A DNA stretch of 64,000 nt from Opisthorchis felineus (lineage: Eukaryota; Platyhelminthes; Trematoda; Opisthorchiida; Opisthorchiidae), in the NCBI GenBank assembly GCA_004794785.1, contig SJOL01004086.1, positions 1 to 64,000 of the forward strand, read 5' to 3'. Shown piece after piece: positions 22,701 to 33,657 of this stretch. The translations under genes and the position numbers were made by a program. How positions within the stretch are numbered: the stretch's first letter is position 1; each line of letters starts with the position of its first letter. The notes under the pieces are model-generated. The model worked only from the letters and a program-made list of their open reading frames with translations. It was not told the DNA's origin and ran no database searches.

Positions 22701-25700
22701 GCCAGGGGGTTGGGACGACCATTGTTGCGAGCACTAAACACTGCTGGAGAATAACGCACTGGGATTTGTCCTAGCTGTTACGTGTTTCGTTTGCGTTGTT
22801 GACGTCAAGAGGAGGAAATTAACAGATCAATACTTCTTTACCTCGCCGACAGAACGGGCTAACGAGTTATTCCAAGTTCCATGGAAATGGAGAATTATTG
22901 GCCGTATTCTACCCGTTTTCTGTGGTAAACACCATCTAAACACTATCCTCCTTTGTTTCCTACTAGTATCGCTTAGACGCAATGCACAACAGTAAGACCC
23001 AACATGATTTTATCCTTCCCATGCTAATAACCTTGACGATCTCGTCAGCTAAGTGCGGCTAGTTTGCTATCCAATAAGCTCTTTCGACTACTCAGCTCTA
23101 TCAGCTAGCCAGAAACTGTCTTCCTTTTGTCTGGTGCCTCCAGTCCTATACCAAGAATCGTGTCCTTCCGTTGTTATGAGGATATGCAACCACGCAGTTA
23201 CCACAAAATTACCAAGATTCGGCTCGTCGGTGGAAAATCTGTCAGAAGCATTTACTAATTAAACTTTACACTCAGTATTCTGTCTCCCACAAAATTCGGT
23301 TACCCCACTCACCGCTCTTCTAAACTGTGAATTAAGAAGACTACACTGTCATAACCAGCCACTAATGGGGTTGCTAAACTCTCCTCGCAGCGACCGATTT
23401 CGCCAGTTGGGGTTCATCGGATAGGCACAGCTCCCCGGTTTCTGTCAACCCAAATTGTGCGCATTTATGCAAACATACTAATTTGCACCTCGAACTGGCT
23501 GCATTGGTGATTGAGCTGACTTCCAGATGAGTCTTGCGTTTGTGATATTTTTTCAGCTGAGTGCAAACAAAAAACCCTCCCCAAGTTTCGGTTTGTACCA
23601 TATTCGAGATATTTTGTGACAGATGATAGAACTCATGAGGCAGATAAACACCCTCTGGTGGCTAATCACCTAGTTTACTCCTTTTGGGGTTCATACTATA
23701 GCAGAACTTCAATTGGGATTTATTTGAGTTCTCCGTTATTGAACTTCAAAGCCATCGATCGGTGAGAGAATATTATGCGACTAACAGCCACTCACAGTCA
23801 GCTATTTAAATGTTGGATCAACGTAGTTACGTTAACATCACCGGCAATTTCCGTCCAAAGTTTTCAACCTCTCAACACGGTCAGCACATGGTCGCTTTTT
23901 TGTGGGACCAAATGCGGGCATAAGTATCCAGGTTTTTGAAACTATAGTCTTGAAATTTCGATAGTCTTCGCGTGCTCTATTAAATTTTTGGCGTTTTTCT
24001 TCAACAAATGGGTGCGGTGGATTTCAAAGCGATGTGCGGTTTTAATGTTTTGAAACGAGCATCCTTGTTTCAACCGTTGCTTGCGTTTTGCATAGTATAC
24101 CTCGCCGTGTATTCCGCATAGAAACGCAACGTCCAGTTGCGGTGGGATTGTGGAAGTGGCAATGCAGTTTTGAAGCATTATTGTACAGTTGGGAGCAACT
24201 GATCCTTTGAAAGGACATCTGAGTTACCAGCACGCAAAGTATCACTTGTCTGGTTGAATTGTACTTGGAGAACACAATCTTATGTATGTACATACAAGTT
24301 ACTGGGTGGACGTTTTGACCATCGCCGGTGAACTCCTTCAGGAGTGGACAACGAGAATTACAAAATAAAAAGGAGACACAATGAAAGCTTCGTTTACAAG
24401 CATACGGTATGGATTTATGGGAATACCTGTTTTCAGTGGTTCCGCTTGGTCCAAAAAGACACTAATATTACTCGCCAGAGTGTGCTAGGTAATGGCTGAC
24501 TTCCTATCACTACTCCAGGAAATGTTGCTAACACAGTCAGTGTGGTCCCCTGTAGAAATGTCGTTTGTGGGACCCATCGGGTACGCTTTTTTCAGTTGCC
24601 TATCTAGAAGGTGTTTTGTTTGTTGAAGTTTAATGAAGGTACACTAATTGTTTTGGATTCCTCGGATGACACGAGGTCTCCACGATCGACGACAAGTGTT
24701 GCTATTGGATATTTTTACGCTGATTGATTTGATTTCGGCTTTCGCTCAGTGTCAGCTCCATTCAGTGTCTCCCAGGGAAAATTTGATGTGTCAAAATGAC
24801 CATTGTTTATTCCATGTATTTAGTGGAAAATGAACAACATCACGCAAAGCTGCTGCATCATACAAATGCGTTCCCCATCAACCTGAATTGATTTATGGAC
24901 GGCTCGCTTTAGCGAGTCCCATCCGTAAACATTTCAAGTCGAAAACTGTAAACAGCTTGTACATAAGCATGTGTCCGAATGTCCAGCCTGCCGTGAGAGT
25001 GGAGGTTCGCATCCCCGATTTGCAAGCGAATCCTCTTCCATACCTTCTCTGAAAGTGTCAAATCAGTAAACTGTGAAGTCTTGTGAGGGAACTGTGAACT
25101 GCAACGGGGCATTAGATTTTAACAGGACGGCAAAACGCATAGAATAAGGTGCGTTTTCAAATGCATGTTTATTCGGCTTGGGCCGTTTCAGTGGCAGTTC
25201 TGGAAATCAGGAACCCTGCCAGCGCAAAATAATTTACCTAGGTATTTATCAGTTTGGGAGCCATCATTTGCTGTTTTGGGCGTCTGTATAATACGTGGAC
25301 TTATTGTGGCAGAATTAACTATTTTCACAACCCAGCGTCAGTCTCAAAGGACAAAACATGTCCCCGACCATTTTTATGTTCCTTTTTGAGAGAAAATCTA
25401 CATACCTCAAATAATCGATACTCGTTTTATTCAAACAGTTAGCAATATATTTGATATATACTACCATTTAAAGTCGTCTTACGCCTACTGTATTTGGGTC
25501 TCTTACTATGAATTGAATGCACGAAAGGCCAACTCAGTGGCAACACGGATCGTGAGGAAACCAAATGGACCACGAGTAAGGTGACTTCCGGTGAGTCAAT
25601 CATCTCAGATGCCAAAGATGCTCTTTGAAATCTAGATCAGGGGATCCAAGGATGGAAAAGCTCACAGGTAACTACGCACTGCAGGGTTTGTCTTGAACGG

Positions 25701-26436
25701 TGAGGGATCCTGCCATGGCACCTGCTCATCAGCCAAAAAAGTGGCATTTGTTATGCACCACCACACAAAAAACTGGACCTAATCAATGATTTGTTGCAAT
25801 GCCTTGGATTTCACAGAAGCCGCTGAAAATTTTGATGCGCCAACACTGTTGAAATTCAGCTCATTATATTGCAACGCAAACAAGGTTGATTAGACTGTTG
25901 GTTGATTAGACCGAGTTAGACAGGCGGTGGCAGTACGCTGAAACATGGAGTGTAACTTAGTAGATCAGATTTTAAAATTCCAGTGCAGTACGTCAACATA
26001 TCCTGATTCCCCGTTGCCAGCAGCACTATGTATCGAATTAATGTGACATGAGCCAAGCAAGGTAACACTTTGGACCAATTGAAATTGAGTAGAAGGCATT
26101 TTACTCGATGGGCTCACCAATCCTGAAATGAAATGAGCATACTTGATTGCCAAAACCACTTTAGACAGAAACCCTTAAGCTGTGACGCATACATGCTAAC
26201 TTTATAGGACAACCTGCGTTATGTTGTCCGCCTCTTGGGAAAAAATCAATTTATCAATGCGAACTGCTTAATTTGGTTTATAGCAGATCGCTGGCAGCGA
26301 TTCCGCTCTCGGATTATCCGAATTGGAAAAGAAATCCTGGCTGCTTAAACCTTTGCAGGCGCATCCAGCTTCACAAACCAAAGGCCAGTAATGGGCAATT
26401 AGACATACTAAAAACCTTGGTAGAATTTGTACCTAC
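22701..26436. other. unassigned sequence
   Basis: About 3.7 kb without a feature I can support. Open frames are short and unrelated to known families. The right end may hold intron or downstream sequence of the minus-strand protease relic that starts at 26437. Confidence 0.45.
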
Positions 26437-26683
26437 CTTTTCCCAGAGCTCATTCATTCTCCAGTCCACATGGATGCTGTCAAATTGAACACGTAATAGG
26501 GGATAGGAACTGGCTTTATCGCAGATCAGCGAATATACTCCGTCACTCATTCGGTTGTTAGCCTCATGTAGCGACTGATGGATTCGATCGATTTGCTGTT
26601 GGGGCCCATATAAGAATCGGACTGCTGTGTTGAATAGAATGCTGCAATCTTGTTGACAAATTACGTTCCGTCCCAGTGAAATT
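26437..26683 (-). pseudogene. A1 aspartyl protease, second-lobe active-site exon (decayed)
   Basis: Minus-strand exon-like segment with acceptor TTGTTGCAG and donor AAG/GTAGGT. Its reading has the second-lobe signature of cathepsin D-like proteases at the right spacings: Cys-x3-Cys (CQQDC), then FNTAVRFLYGP where the family has hydrophobic-Asp-Thr-Gly and Gly-Pro, then about 20 residues, GVYSLIC (Gly-x-Tyr-x3-Cys) and a Pro seven residues after that Cys. The catalytic Asp is Asn and the Gly after Thr is Ala, so the product could not be an ordinary protease. Functional members cleave peptides in lysosomes or in the gut lumen. The upstream exon at 26831-27017 belongs with it, but as I read the two they do not join in frame. 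Confidence 0.75.
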
Positions 26684-26830
26684 CTGCAACAAGCATGTGG
26701 AGTCATTGAACTTCAACGGAACAACGCCCTCAAGTCAACCATCAGATTATCTACCAACATACCGAACACAAATATGTCTGATGGAGTTTAGTCAGCACTA
26801 AACAGAAACAGCTCACTTCATTTTGCTCAC

Positions 26831-27017
26831 CGAAGTTATGATATGCATTCGCCTCGACCAAAATCCCACCAGTGTTTTAGGCCATCCGGTCGAGGAAGTG
26901 GCGAGTTCAGACGCAGTCGCACACAGCTTCACAGCAACGTAACGCACATATTTACGATTTCTCAAAAAGAATGCTGGTATCTTTCTATTTTTTAGTCTTT
27001 GAAAGCACGAAAATAAT
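26831..27017 (-). pseudogene. A1 aspartyl protease, exon before the second active site (decayed)
   Basis: Minus-strand segment bordered by a strong acceptor (pyrimidine-rich CTCTCCCTCTACCTGC then TTTTCAG) and donor TCG/GTGAGC, 147 bases before the next exon. The frame contains VKLCATASELATSSTGW and FWSRRMHI, which line up with the family's Leu-Gly-Gly-x-Asp-Ser region and its Tyr-Trp-x3-Leu/Met motif. These lie just ahead of the Cys-x3-Cys of the second lobe, as here. The two Gly of LGG are Cys and Ala. The exon ends on a codon boundary while the next begins with one extra base, so the frame is broken or one border is misjudged. Confidence 0.5.
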
Positions 27018-27421
27018 CTGAAAACTGTGTAGCAGGTAGAGGGAGAGTTATATATATAGATACGGTTCAACACAGTTGGCTGTCCCGGAATGCGATAAAT
27101 AAAGAAAGTTTTCAACGGATATGTTCCGTTGTAGAAATCCTGTGCGGCCAATCAGCCAGTCAGCCAGCTAGGCAGCTGTAATCCGTGCACGAGGACTGGA
27201 CTGGCCTACGCCGTTACGTATCCGGTCACGCGAACAAGTGGGCCTGTGGGAGATGTAGTTAAGCAATGATGAGTTACCCATGGAATTTGTGACGCTATGC
27301 ATCGAAGGCGATAGCCTGGGTGCACAATTGCCACTGATTGCACAATTCAATCATGTCCGACAGTGTCAACAATTGTTGGTGTGTTTAGTGTGCAAGTCCC
27401 CATCAACGGAGGTTACAGTTG

Positions 27422-27785
27422 TCAACCCGGCTGCATTATTTCGTTAGAGTTTCCATTCCAAATTGTAACTCCATAACCTGTTAACCTCTGGCGCTCTTTC
27501 TCACCACATCGGTCGACAAGATGCTCGTTGCAAGGTAGATGGTCCTCTGGCACGTAAATTACATATCCTAACCACCGTATTCTATGAAGAATAAGTGCCT
27601 CACTTCGTTCTAAAAGCATTTGCGCACCTCAGCATTGATGACGTGATGCCTTCAACAGACTTGATCCATTGTTTGGAGGGACAGATGGTCAAGCACTGAA
27701 AATTTGCCTAGGTTCACCCAGTCACGACCGCGCGTCCGATGCATAGAGCAGTATGACTTGCACTGGCGCAGGGTGAACTTCGCCC
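27422..27785 (-). mobile_element. RTE-type LINE fragment (C-terminal reverse-transcriptase region)
   Basis: Three minus-strand blocks in the order expected near the end of an RTE-like polyprotein. First VILLYASD, like the VLLYG-x-E motif. Then KFSVLDHLSL with RHHVINAEVR, like LxVFDHRCLR and HxVSNxEVR. Then HRIRWLGYVIYVPEDHLP, close to the very characteristic RLRWLGHVLRMP. The blocks lie in different frames and contain stops, so it is dead. It sits in the interval between the first-lobe exon at 28330-28438 and the second-lobe exons at 26.4-27.0 kb of the protease relic, and so probably landed in an intron. Confidence 0.75.
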
Positions 27786-28329
27786 ATGGCACAAACGGAT
27801 TACACGCCGGCGCCATATTTGTGGAAGGTTGACAAAAGTTCTATGGGAATTCCTTATTCGAAAAATATCTTATTGATTGATTTTTAGGCTTGTTTGCCTT
27901 ATCGGAGAATCCTAAACTAGGAAGGCAATATCGTCCGTTTAATTGCTGGCAATGAGGGAACGCCCGGCAGCGGGTGCCTCCTCGAACCCACCAGCGTTGA
28001 GGGTTGACAAAATGGATACTCGCAACCACACGTCGGATTCCTCGTCTTCCGGTCCTGTCTGAACGCGGTTATTGAGTCATGCTTGACCGCGTAGGTAAGG
28101 GCGTGTGCTAAACGTTGATGATCTCCCGGGGGGATGCGTAACTCTATGAATCCAAAAGGTGCCAACTCCAGACTGCCGTGGAATACGTCCGTTTCATGTA
28201 ACAGGACTCTAATTCTCAGACATTCGGTTCATTTTGATGCAGTATTTTATCTAGTTGATACTTGATAGGTATACGGTTGTGGCAGAAACCACACTATCGC
28301 CGATTCATCGCAAAGTGCGTGGATGTTAC

Positions 28330-28438
28330 CCCGGTATAACGATGCTTCCACAACTCAGCTCATCTACGTATACAGCAGTGTGTATTTTGGGTGCTCCATG
28401 TACGAGTAGATCTTTGACCAATACAGTCTTCATGCTCA
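28330..28438 (-). pseudogene. A1 aspartyl protease, first-lobe active-site exon (decayed)
   Basis: Minus-strand frame LLVHGAPKIHTAVYVDELSC followed by GSIVIPG. The family's first active site has Gly-Thr-Pro, then Asp eleven residues after that Gly, then Thr-Gly-Ser-Ser and a hydrophobic-Pro a little further on. Here Gly-Ala-Pro to Asp is exactly eleven residues, the Asp is kept, and Thr-Gly is replaced by Glu-Leu. Borders TAG/TGAGC (acceptor) and GG/GTAAC (donor) are plausible but weaker than at the other exons. It lies upstream, on the same strand, of the second-lobe exons at 26.4-27.0 kb. The first third of this exon and its upstream intron are duplicated at 30.36 kb. Confidence 0.55.
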
Positions 28439-29130
28439 CTAGGCTAGGAGTTGTAAGATGCGTGGCGGCTTGCTCCAAAAATGTGAAAGTCTCTGATGGT
28501 TTTAAGCCAAATACCACTTAAGAGATATATTGGTTTTACTTGAATTTGTTTTGCATTTACGAAATTTCTAGTTTGGTGACTTATCTTCAAATGTTTGAAT
28601 AACTGATTCTAGATTAGTGCTAAGTTAAGACGTTCCACACAGTGATTGCTGGGGTTTAGATTGGCTCTCTTATTCTGTAGTATCTTCTTGTGTTGTACGA
28701 GCAACTAAGGTCTTTATATTTTTGGCTGTTAAATAACGCAGATTGTTGGGCGCCACTCAGTCGCTTAAATCCCGATTTTTGTTTATGCGGGTAAGTAAAC
28801 CTTGATTGCGTCTTAGTTGCAGGTCCAACCACATCTGAGTTTTTAGGCGAGTAGATGCCTTTCAACCAACCAATCAAATAGGCCAATTGCAGACCACAAT
28901 TGAAAGTCAATTGTAAACTGCAGCAGAGGATTCTGAAGGAGATGTGCTCCCAGTCACGTCAACTGGGAGCCGGTGCTTTTTGAAACAAAGTGAAAATGAG
29001 AAAGAACACAGGAGGTTCTCACTATACCACCAGTGATGACACCTGCCTTTTCAACGACAAAGCGCTTGAAATTTAATTACTCAGAACCGAGCAACCACCA
29101 TCTGGTCAAACAATAATTTTGTCAAAAATG
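28388..29130. repeat. tandem duplication unit A, first copy
   Basis: About 740 bp that recurs in the same orientation at 30364-31133 at roughly 85-90% identity by eye, with short indels. It opens with GGTGCTCCATGTACGAGTAG and ends near AAAATGGTGATGTTAATA. On the minus strand it covers the beginning of the first-lobe protease exon and the intron before it, so it is a partial gene duplication and not a mobile element. Confidence 0.85.
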
Positions 29131-30240
29131 GTGATGTTAATAATGACAATGATGTTTATTCCTAACTAGTGGGTAGCATACCTTCAGGCATGATCATAAA
29201 TTTACAGTCAGAATAAGAGCATGACTGGTGAGGTTTGTGGATACTGGGAATTCCGTAGGGACGGCGACATAAAGAGTGGGCATTGTCCGAAGTAGGCTTG
29301 GACACGCCTGAGGCGGCATGGGTAGGGAACCAAAATTACAAGGGCTCTTTCTTTTGTATTGGGAACATATCAAATGAGACAAGCTACGATCGTTAAGATT
29401 TGAAAGTGGCGGGCAAAAACAATACGAGGGAGGGCATAGCAAGAGGATTCCTGCCTGGTACGTGATAAAAATAATACAAGAAAAACTTCAATCTGCAGGA
29501 AAAGTGGAACCGGAATAACGGATTTGGAGGCAGCAGAACTGGCACTATCTGACCGGCTGATTTGAACTAAAGTCTAAAACCGTTACTGAGGCATCGTAGC
29601 CTTGGGCTGTTGGGTGTATGGCCAGAAGAATATGCGGTACGGATAAATGGTAGTAGGAACCTCAGAATCACCGTGTGCAGTGAAACTAGAGGGACTCACT
29701 AGTGTTGCTGCTGGAGCAGGGTCGGGTCTATAAAGTCCCTTGGGAGAAGGAGTTCATGAAAACGCGCAAGAAGGAACGTCAGCTGCACGGAAAATGACTG
29801 ACTTGGTGAGGCATACAAAGTAAAAGACACCGAGATGTTCAGCTCCGATGGAAGGTTCAGCAAATTGGAATGAACGCCTCCCGGTGGCAACTTTGATTGT
29901 GGTTGTAGGTAAGGGAACGAGTGGGCGAGCGGGCGCAGTCAAAGTAAAGAGTGAACAGTTGCGGGTATGCTATCAAACTGGGTATGACAGTGCCGTGCCG
30001 TCACTGCACTGAGATACTTCAGTTTCTGGACAGCCCCGTGATGGATGTCGTGACTGAGGTAGTTAGGCTGGGATGCGCAGTTCTGTGAGCAGCGGGATGT
30101 TGTGGGTTTTCCAGGGGATTCCGCAGGGAGAGCAAGACCAGTGTAATATCGCAGGTAGTATTTGTTTTTTTTCGGTCGGGGATCCCTTCAGATTGAGCGG
30201 AGTGGATAATGGCCAAACAGGACATCCATAGCGCGTATTA
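29131..30240 (-). repeat. family B repeat, copy B4 (full length, reversed)
   Basis: Reverse-complement copy of B1 over its whole 1.1 kb. Its tail (GTTTATT/AATGACAATG on the plus strand) lies at 29131-29165 and its far end at about 30240. It separates duplication unit A from the short repeat c at 30250, while the second unit (A' then c') has only about 40 bp there. B4 therefore inserted into one of the two units. Confidence 0.8.
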
Positions 30241-30249
30241 CCGCGTATT

Positions 30250-30300
30250 ACAACTGCAAAGGCTTTAACGAGGTACTTTCTATGATTTAAATGCGCTCCA
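30250..30300 (+). repeat. short direct repeat c
   Basis: ACAACTGCAAAGGCTTTAAC and ACTTTCTATG recur as ACAAGTGCAAAGGCTTTACA and ACTTTCTATG at 31174-31225. It forms the right end of the first tandem duplication unit. Confidence 0.75.
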
Positions 30301-30363
30301 ACGTGTCCTTAATTAACTGGTTTATTCCTCATCAAATTACTCTCTATCAAACGTTGAGATTTG

Positions 30364-31133
30364 AAGGTGCTCCATGTACGAGTAGATCTTTGACCAACAT
30401 AGTCTTCATGCTCACTAGGTTAGGAGATGTAAGATACGTAGCGGCTTGCTTCAAAAATGTGGGAGGCTCTGATGGTTTTACGCCAACTACCACTTACGGG
30501 ATATAATGGTTTCACTTGAACTTGTTTGGCATTCACGAACTTTCTGGTTTGGGTGACTTGTCTTGAAATGTTTGAATAGCTCATTCTAGATTAGTGCGAA
30601 TTTAAGGTCTTCCACACAGTGATTGCTGGGGTTTAGATTGACTCTCTTATTCTGTAGTATCTCATCGTGTCGTACGAGCAAATTAGGTCTTTATATTTTT
30701 GGCTGTTAAATAACGTCGATTTCGACAGGGCCGCTGGCAAATTGTTGGGCGCCGTCTCACCCCAGTTCGTTCTAATCCAGATTTTCGTTCATGCGGCTAA
30801 GTAAACCTTGATTGCCTCTTATTTGCAGGTTCAGACACATCAGAGTTTTTAGGCGAGTAGATGCCTTTTAACCAACCGATCGAATAGGCAAATTGCAGAC
30901 CAAAACTGTAGCAGAGGATTACGAAGGAGATGTGCATTAATTAGCCAGTCACGTCAACTGGGAGCCGGTGCTTTTTGAAACCATGTGAAAATGAGAAAGA
31001 ACACAGGAGGTTCTCACTATACCCACCATTGATGACACCTGCCTTTTTAACGACGAAGCGCTTGAAACTTAATTACTCAGAACCAAGAAACGACAATCCG
31101 TTCAAAAAATAATTTTGCCGAAAATGGTGATAT
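30364..31133. repeat. tandem duplication unit A, second copy (A')
   Basis: Second copy of 28388-29130. It carries a roughly 40-bp addition near 30720-30770 (around TTTCGACAGGGCCGCTGGC) and lacks a few short stretches of the first copy. On the minus strand it retains LVSMKTMLVKDLLVHGAP, the start of the first-lobe protease exon, and then loses similarity just where the active site would follow, so this copy is an amputated exon. Confidence 0.85.
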
Positions 31134-31173
31134 TGTTATCAACAATTTCAATATGTCCGATCTGCTGAGTTTT

Positions 31174-31225
31174 ACAAGTGCAAAGGCTTTACAGAGGTAC
31201 TTTCTATGGTCTAAATGCGCTCCGC
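31174..31225 (+). repeat. short direct repeat c'
   Basis: Second copy of 30250-30300, about 40 bp beyond the end of A'. It marks the right end of the second tandem unit. Confidence 0.75.
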
Positions 31226-31966
31226 TACTGTGAAATACTTATTCAATTTTCCGAATGTCCTAATATTAGTGATAGTTGTGAGTTATTTCGTTTATCAGCA
31301 GACGTGGACAAAAGCGATCGGCAATTGTCAGAATTGATAGGCAAGTTTCAAATTTTGTGCCCTCAAGATTAACCTACTTTTGATTCCTCACACTCATATT
31401 TTTACTCTATTGTTCACTTACTTTAATGTGCGTGAAAACCCGTTATGCAATAGCAAGGAGGGCTTCTTTTCTGCGTAAATGCACCCGTGACACACCGGTT
31501 ATTGTTCTGATCCAGGGACACACTCTGGCACTACACATGTGATAGAAACAGAGCCACAGAACACAGTAAATCTAACATATTTAACGCATTTATTTGTTTA
31601 GCGGTGCGTTTTCTTCAAGAGATGTACGGAGAACCTACTGCTCATTAATTATTTATCTGGCAAAGGTAGCAGTCGAACTCTGTCCAACCCTCGAGATTAA
31701 GTTCGTCAATAGCGACAACCTTCAACAAAGGACGATAGCCTGATAAACATTAGCAGCATTCGACAAAACAACCTGGGTTCTATTGCGCTCCAGTAAGCCA
31801 ACGAATTCAACGTGTCGATGTAAAGGGTGAGGTGCAGAACATTTCTCTGTCCCCTACAAACCTGTATATATGTTTGCCCACCAATCCTTATCGCATCACG
31901 TATCTTTGTCAACCATCAAAAAGCCGGTAAAACTGCGTACTGCACGTTCAGCCATCTTAAACTCAC

Positions 31967-32153
31967 CTTGTGGCTTGAATAGTCCATGAATCGGCCGACA
32001 CCAAGGGAAAGTATAAAAGCGGCTGTTCATAACGATATTGATGGATTCCACCAAAGGAGAAAACGCCGTTTCTGAACAATCCATCACCACTCCTGCGTAG
32101 AAATCAACAATTTGTTTATAAACACCAGGCCGTAAATCCGGTATACATGTTTT
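31967..32153 (-). pseudogene. A1 aspartyl protease, second-lobe exon after the active site
   Basis: Minus-strand exon-like segment with acceptor GATGCACAG and a consensus donor CAAG/GTGAGT, open throughout (62 codons). It contains GVVMDCSETAFSPLVESINI then FYTFP. In cathepsin D-like enzymes a Cys follows the second active site by 30-45 residues, with Pro seven residues later and a beta hairpin ending in an aromatic residue and Pro; both spacings are met here. It lies downstream of the second-lobe active-site segment at 33468-33657 and probably continues that copy. No disabling change is visible in this exon itself. Confidence 0.5.
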
Positions 32154-33467
32154 CTGTGCATCACAAATTATGAACAATTTGTAAAATTTTAACATCCTCT
32201 ATTTCCGAGCATTTTCTATGCATTTTTCTTACCTACAACTTACCTGTCGCTGACAGTGGGATAAGTCCACCGACACCGATACACCGTTCCTCTAAAATTG
32301 CTGTGCTTAAAATGAGGCTTCCGATGCTTGTTGTATAATATACTTGGTTTCATGCGTCCGCGGAATCTTTACAGGCTCACTGGTTTGTCTGAGAGCAATT
32401 CCCAACTTTCACTTGGAGAGCCGACTTTACGTCTTGGTGGCACATACAGTAGGTTCAACTAATAATTTGGGTCAGATGTGGAAGCCCGTAATCGTTCTTC
32501 AAATTCCGACAAAATCCATGTGTGTATTCTCACAGGGTAAACCACCTAACCAGTGGTGCTTTTTGTGCATTGCCACTTTGGGTACGACAAACCTTCGTCA
32601 GGCGTGAAATGACCAGATTCCAACTGTTCATTATAGATTGTGATCACAGAGTTCTCAACATAAATTAGGTGAACGACTGGGGTTTGAAGAACTCCTGGTC
32701 TTATTTTAACCAGTCGGATACGGAACATTTTTGCGAGGACCATAGCAAATATTTGTTGAGTTGATACACCCTAAAAACAGCTCGTCGATACTCAGCAAAG
32801 TTGATTAGACAGTGGCCATCTCGTTATGTTAGGTAACATTTCCCTAGATTTTGTTTTCTGAAACACTTGGGTAATAGTTACATTGTGATATCTTAAGCAA
32901 CGATCCGGTGTGTCAGTTTGATTTCACACTGGGAAACTGCTAGTATACTAGGGCTTCCTTGACAAAATGTTATTCTTTTGGTTGTGTGATGGGATTTCTT
33001 TTGTGATTGGAGCCAACCCACGCTGAACAGGCAGACAGCAGTGATGGATTCGGCTGTGCAATCTTCCGGTTGGAAGTTGAAGATTAAGCGGAACGGCCAC
33101 GAGCGCCGACGAATACTGTGGGGTGATCTAGCACCCACACAGGACGTTGTTCCATTCATTTCTCAATTAATGCATCCATATACTGCGGTCATGTGTTACC
33201 TGGCTGCTTGGTTGGCGGCTTGTCAGTAGGAAATTTCACTCTTTTTATTTACATAAAGACTGCCAAATTTTCACTAAGACGTTGAAGAATGTTTTGCGGA
33301 TATTTCGTTTTCTGTTTCTTTATATATGCTATAATAGTTTGGCTTTACTTGTCAGCTGGAAGCTGTCAGTTGTAATGTAAAAACCAAGAACAACAAAATA
33401 GTTTGACAAAGTTGAAGGCTGCATCGTAAACATAAAACCAGAAACTGACAGTTGACACAAGGTTTAC

Positions 33468-33657
33468 AATTCTTGTCCTTGTCGTCTGCTAATTTCTCCC
33501 TGGATTTTTGTATACGCTGCTGCAGGCAGGCCCACCGTATTCGCTCCGCTATTAAAAATCACTAATACTGGCAAACGTTGGTTAGCTGGTTTACCAATAT
33601 TCGTGATTCTATCTAAGAATTTATTTACAGGGAACTCGGCGTTGTCTAACACTGGGC
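33468..33657 (-). pseudogene. A1 aspartyl protease, second-lobe active-site exon (Asp to Asn)
   Basis: Minus-strand frame running from acceptor CCACCAG to a weak donor TT/GTAAAC. The core RLPVLVIFNSGANTVGLP followed by AAAYTKIQGEI matches the second active-site strand of pepsin-like enzymes: hydrophobic residues, Asp-Ser/Thr-Gly, Pro nine residues after the Asp, and Ile-Gln at +16/+17. The catalytic Asp is Asn (codon AAT). The sequence is clearly different from the second-lobe exon at 26.4 kb, so two gene copies are represented. If spliced as marked it does not join in frame to the 31967-32153 segment, unless another exon lies between. Confidence 0.65.
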
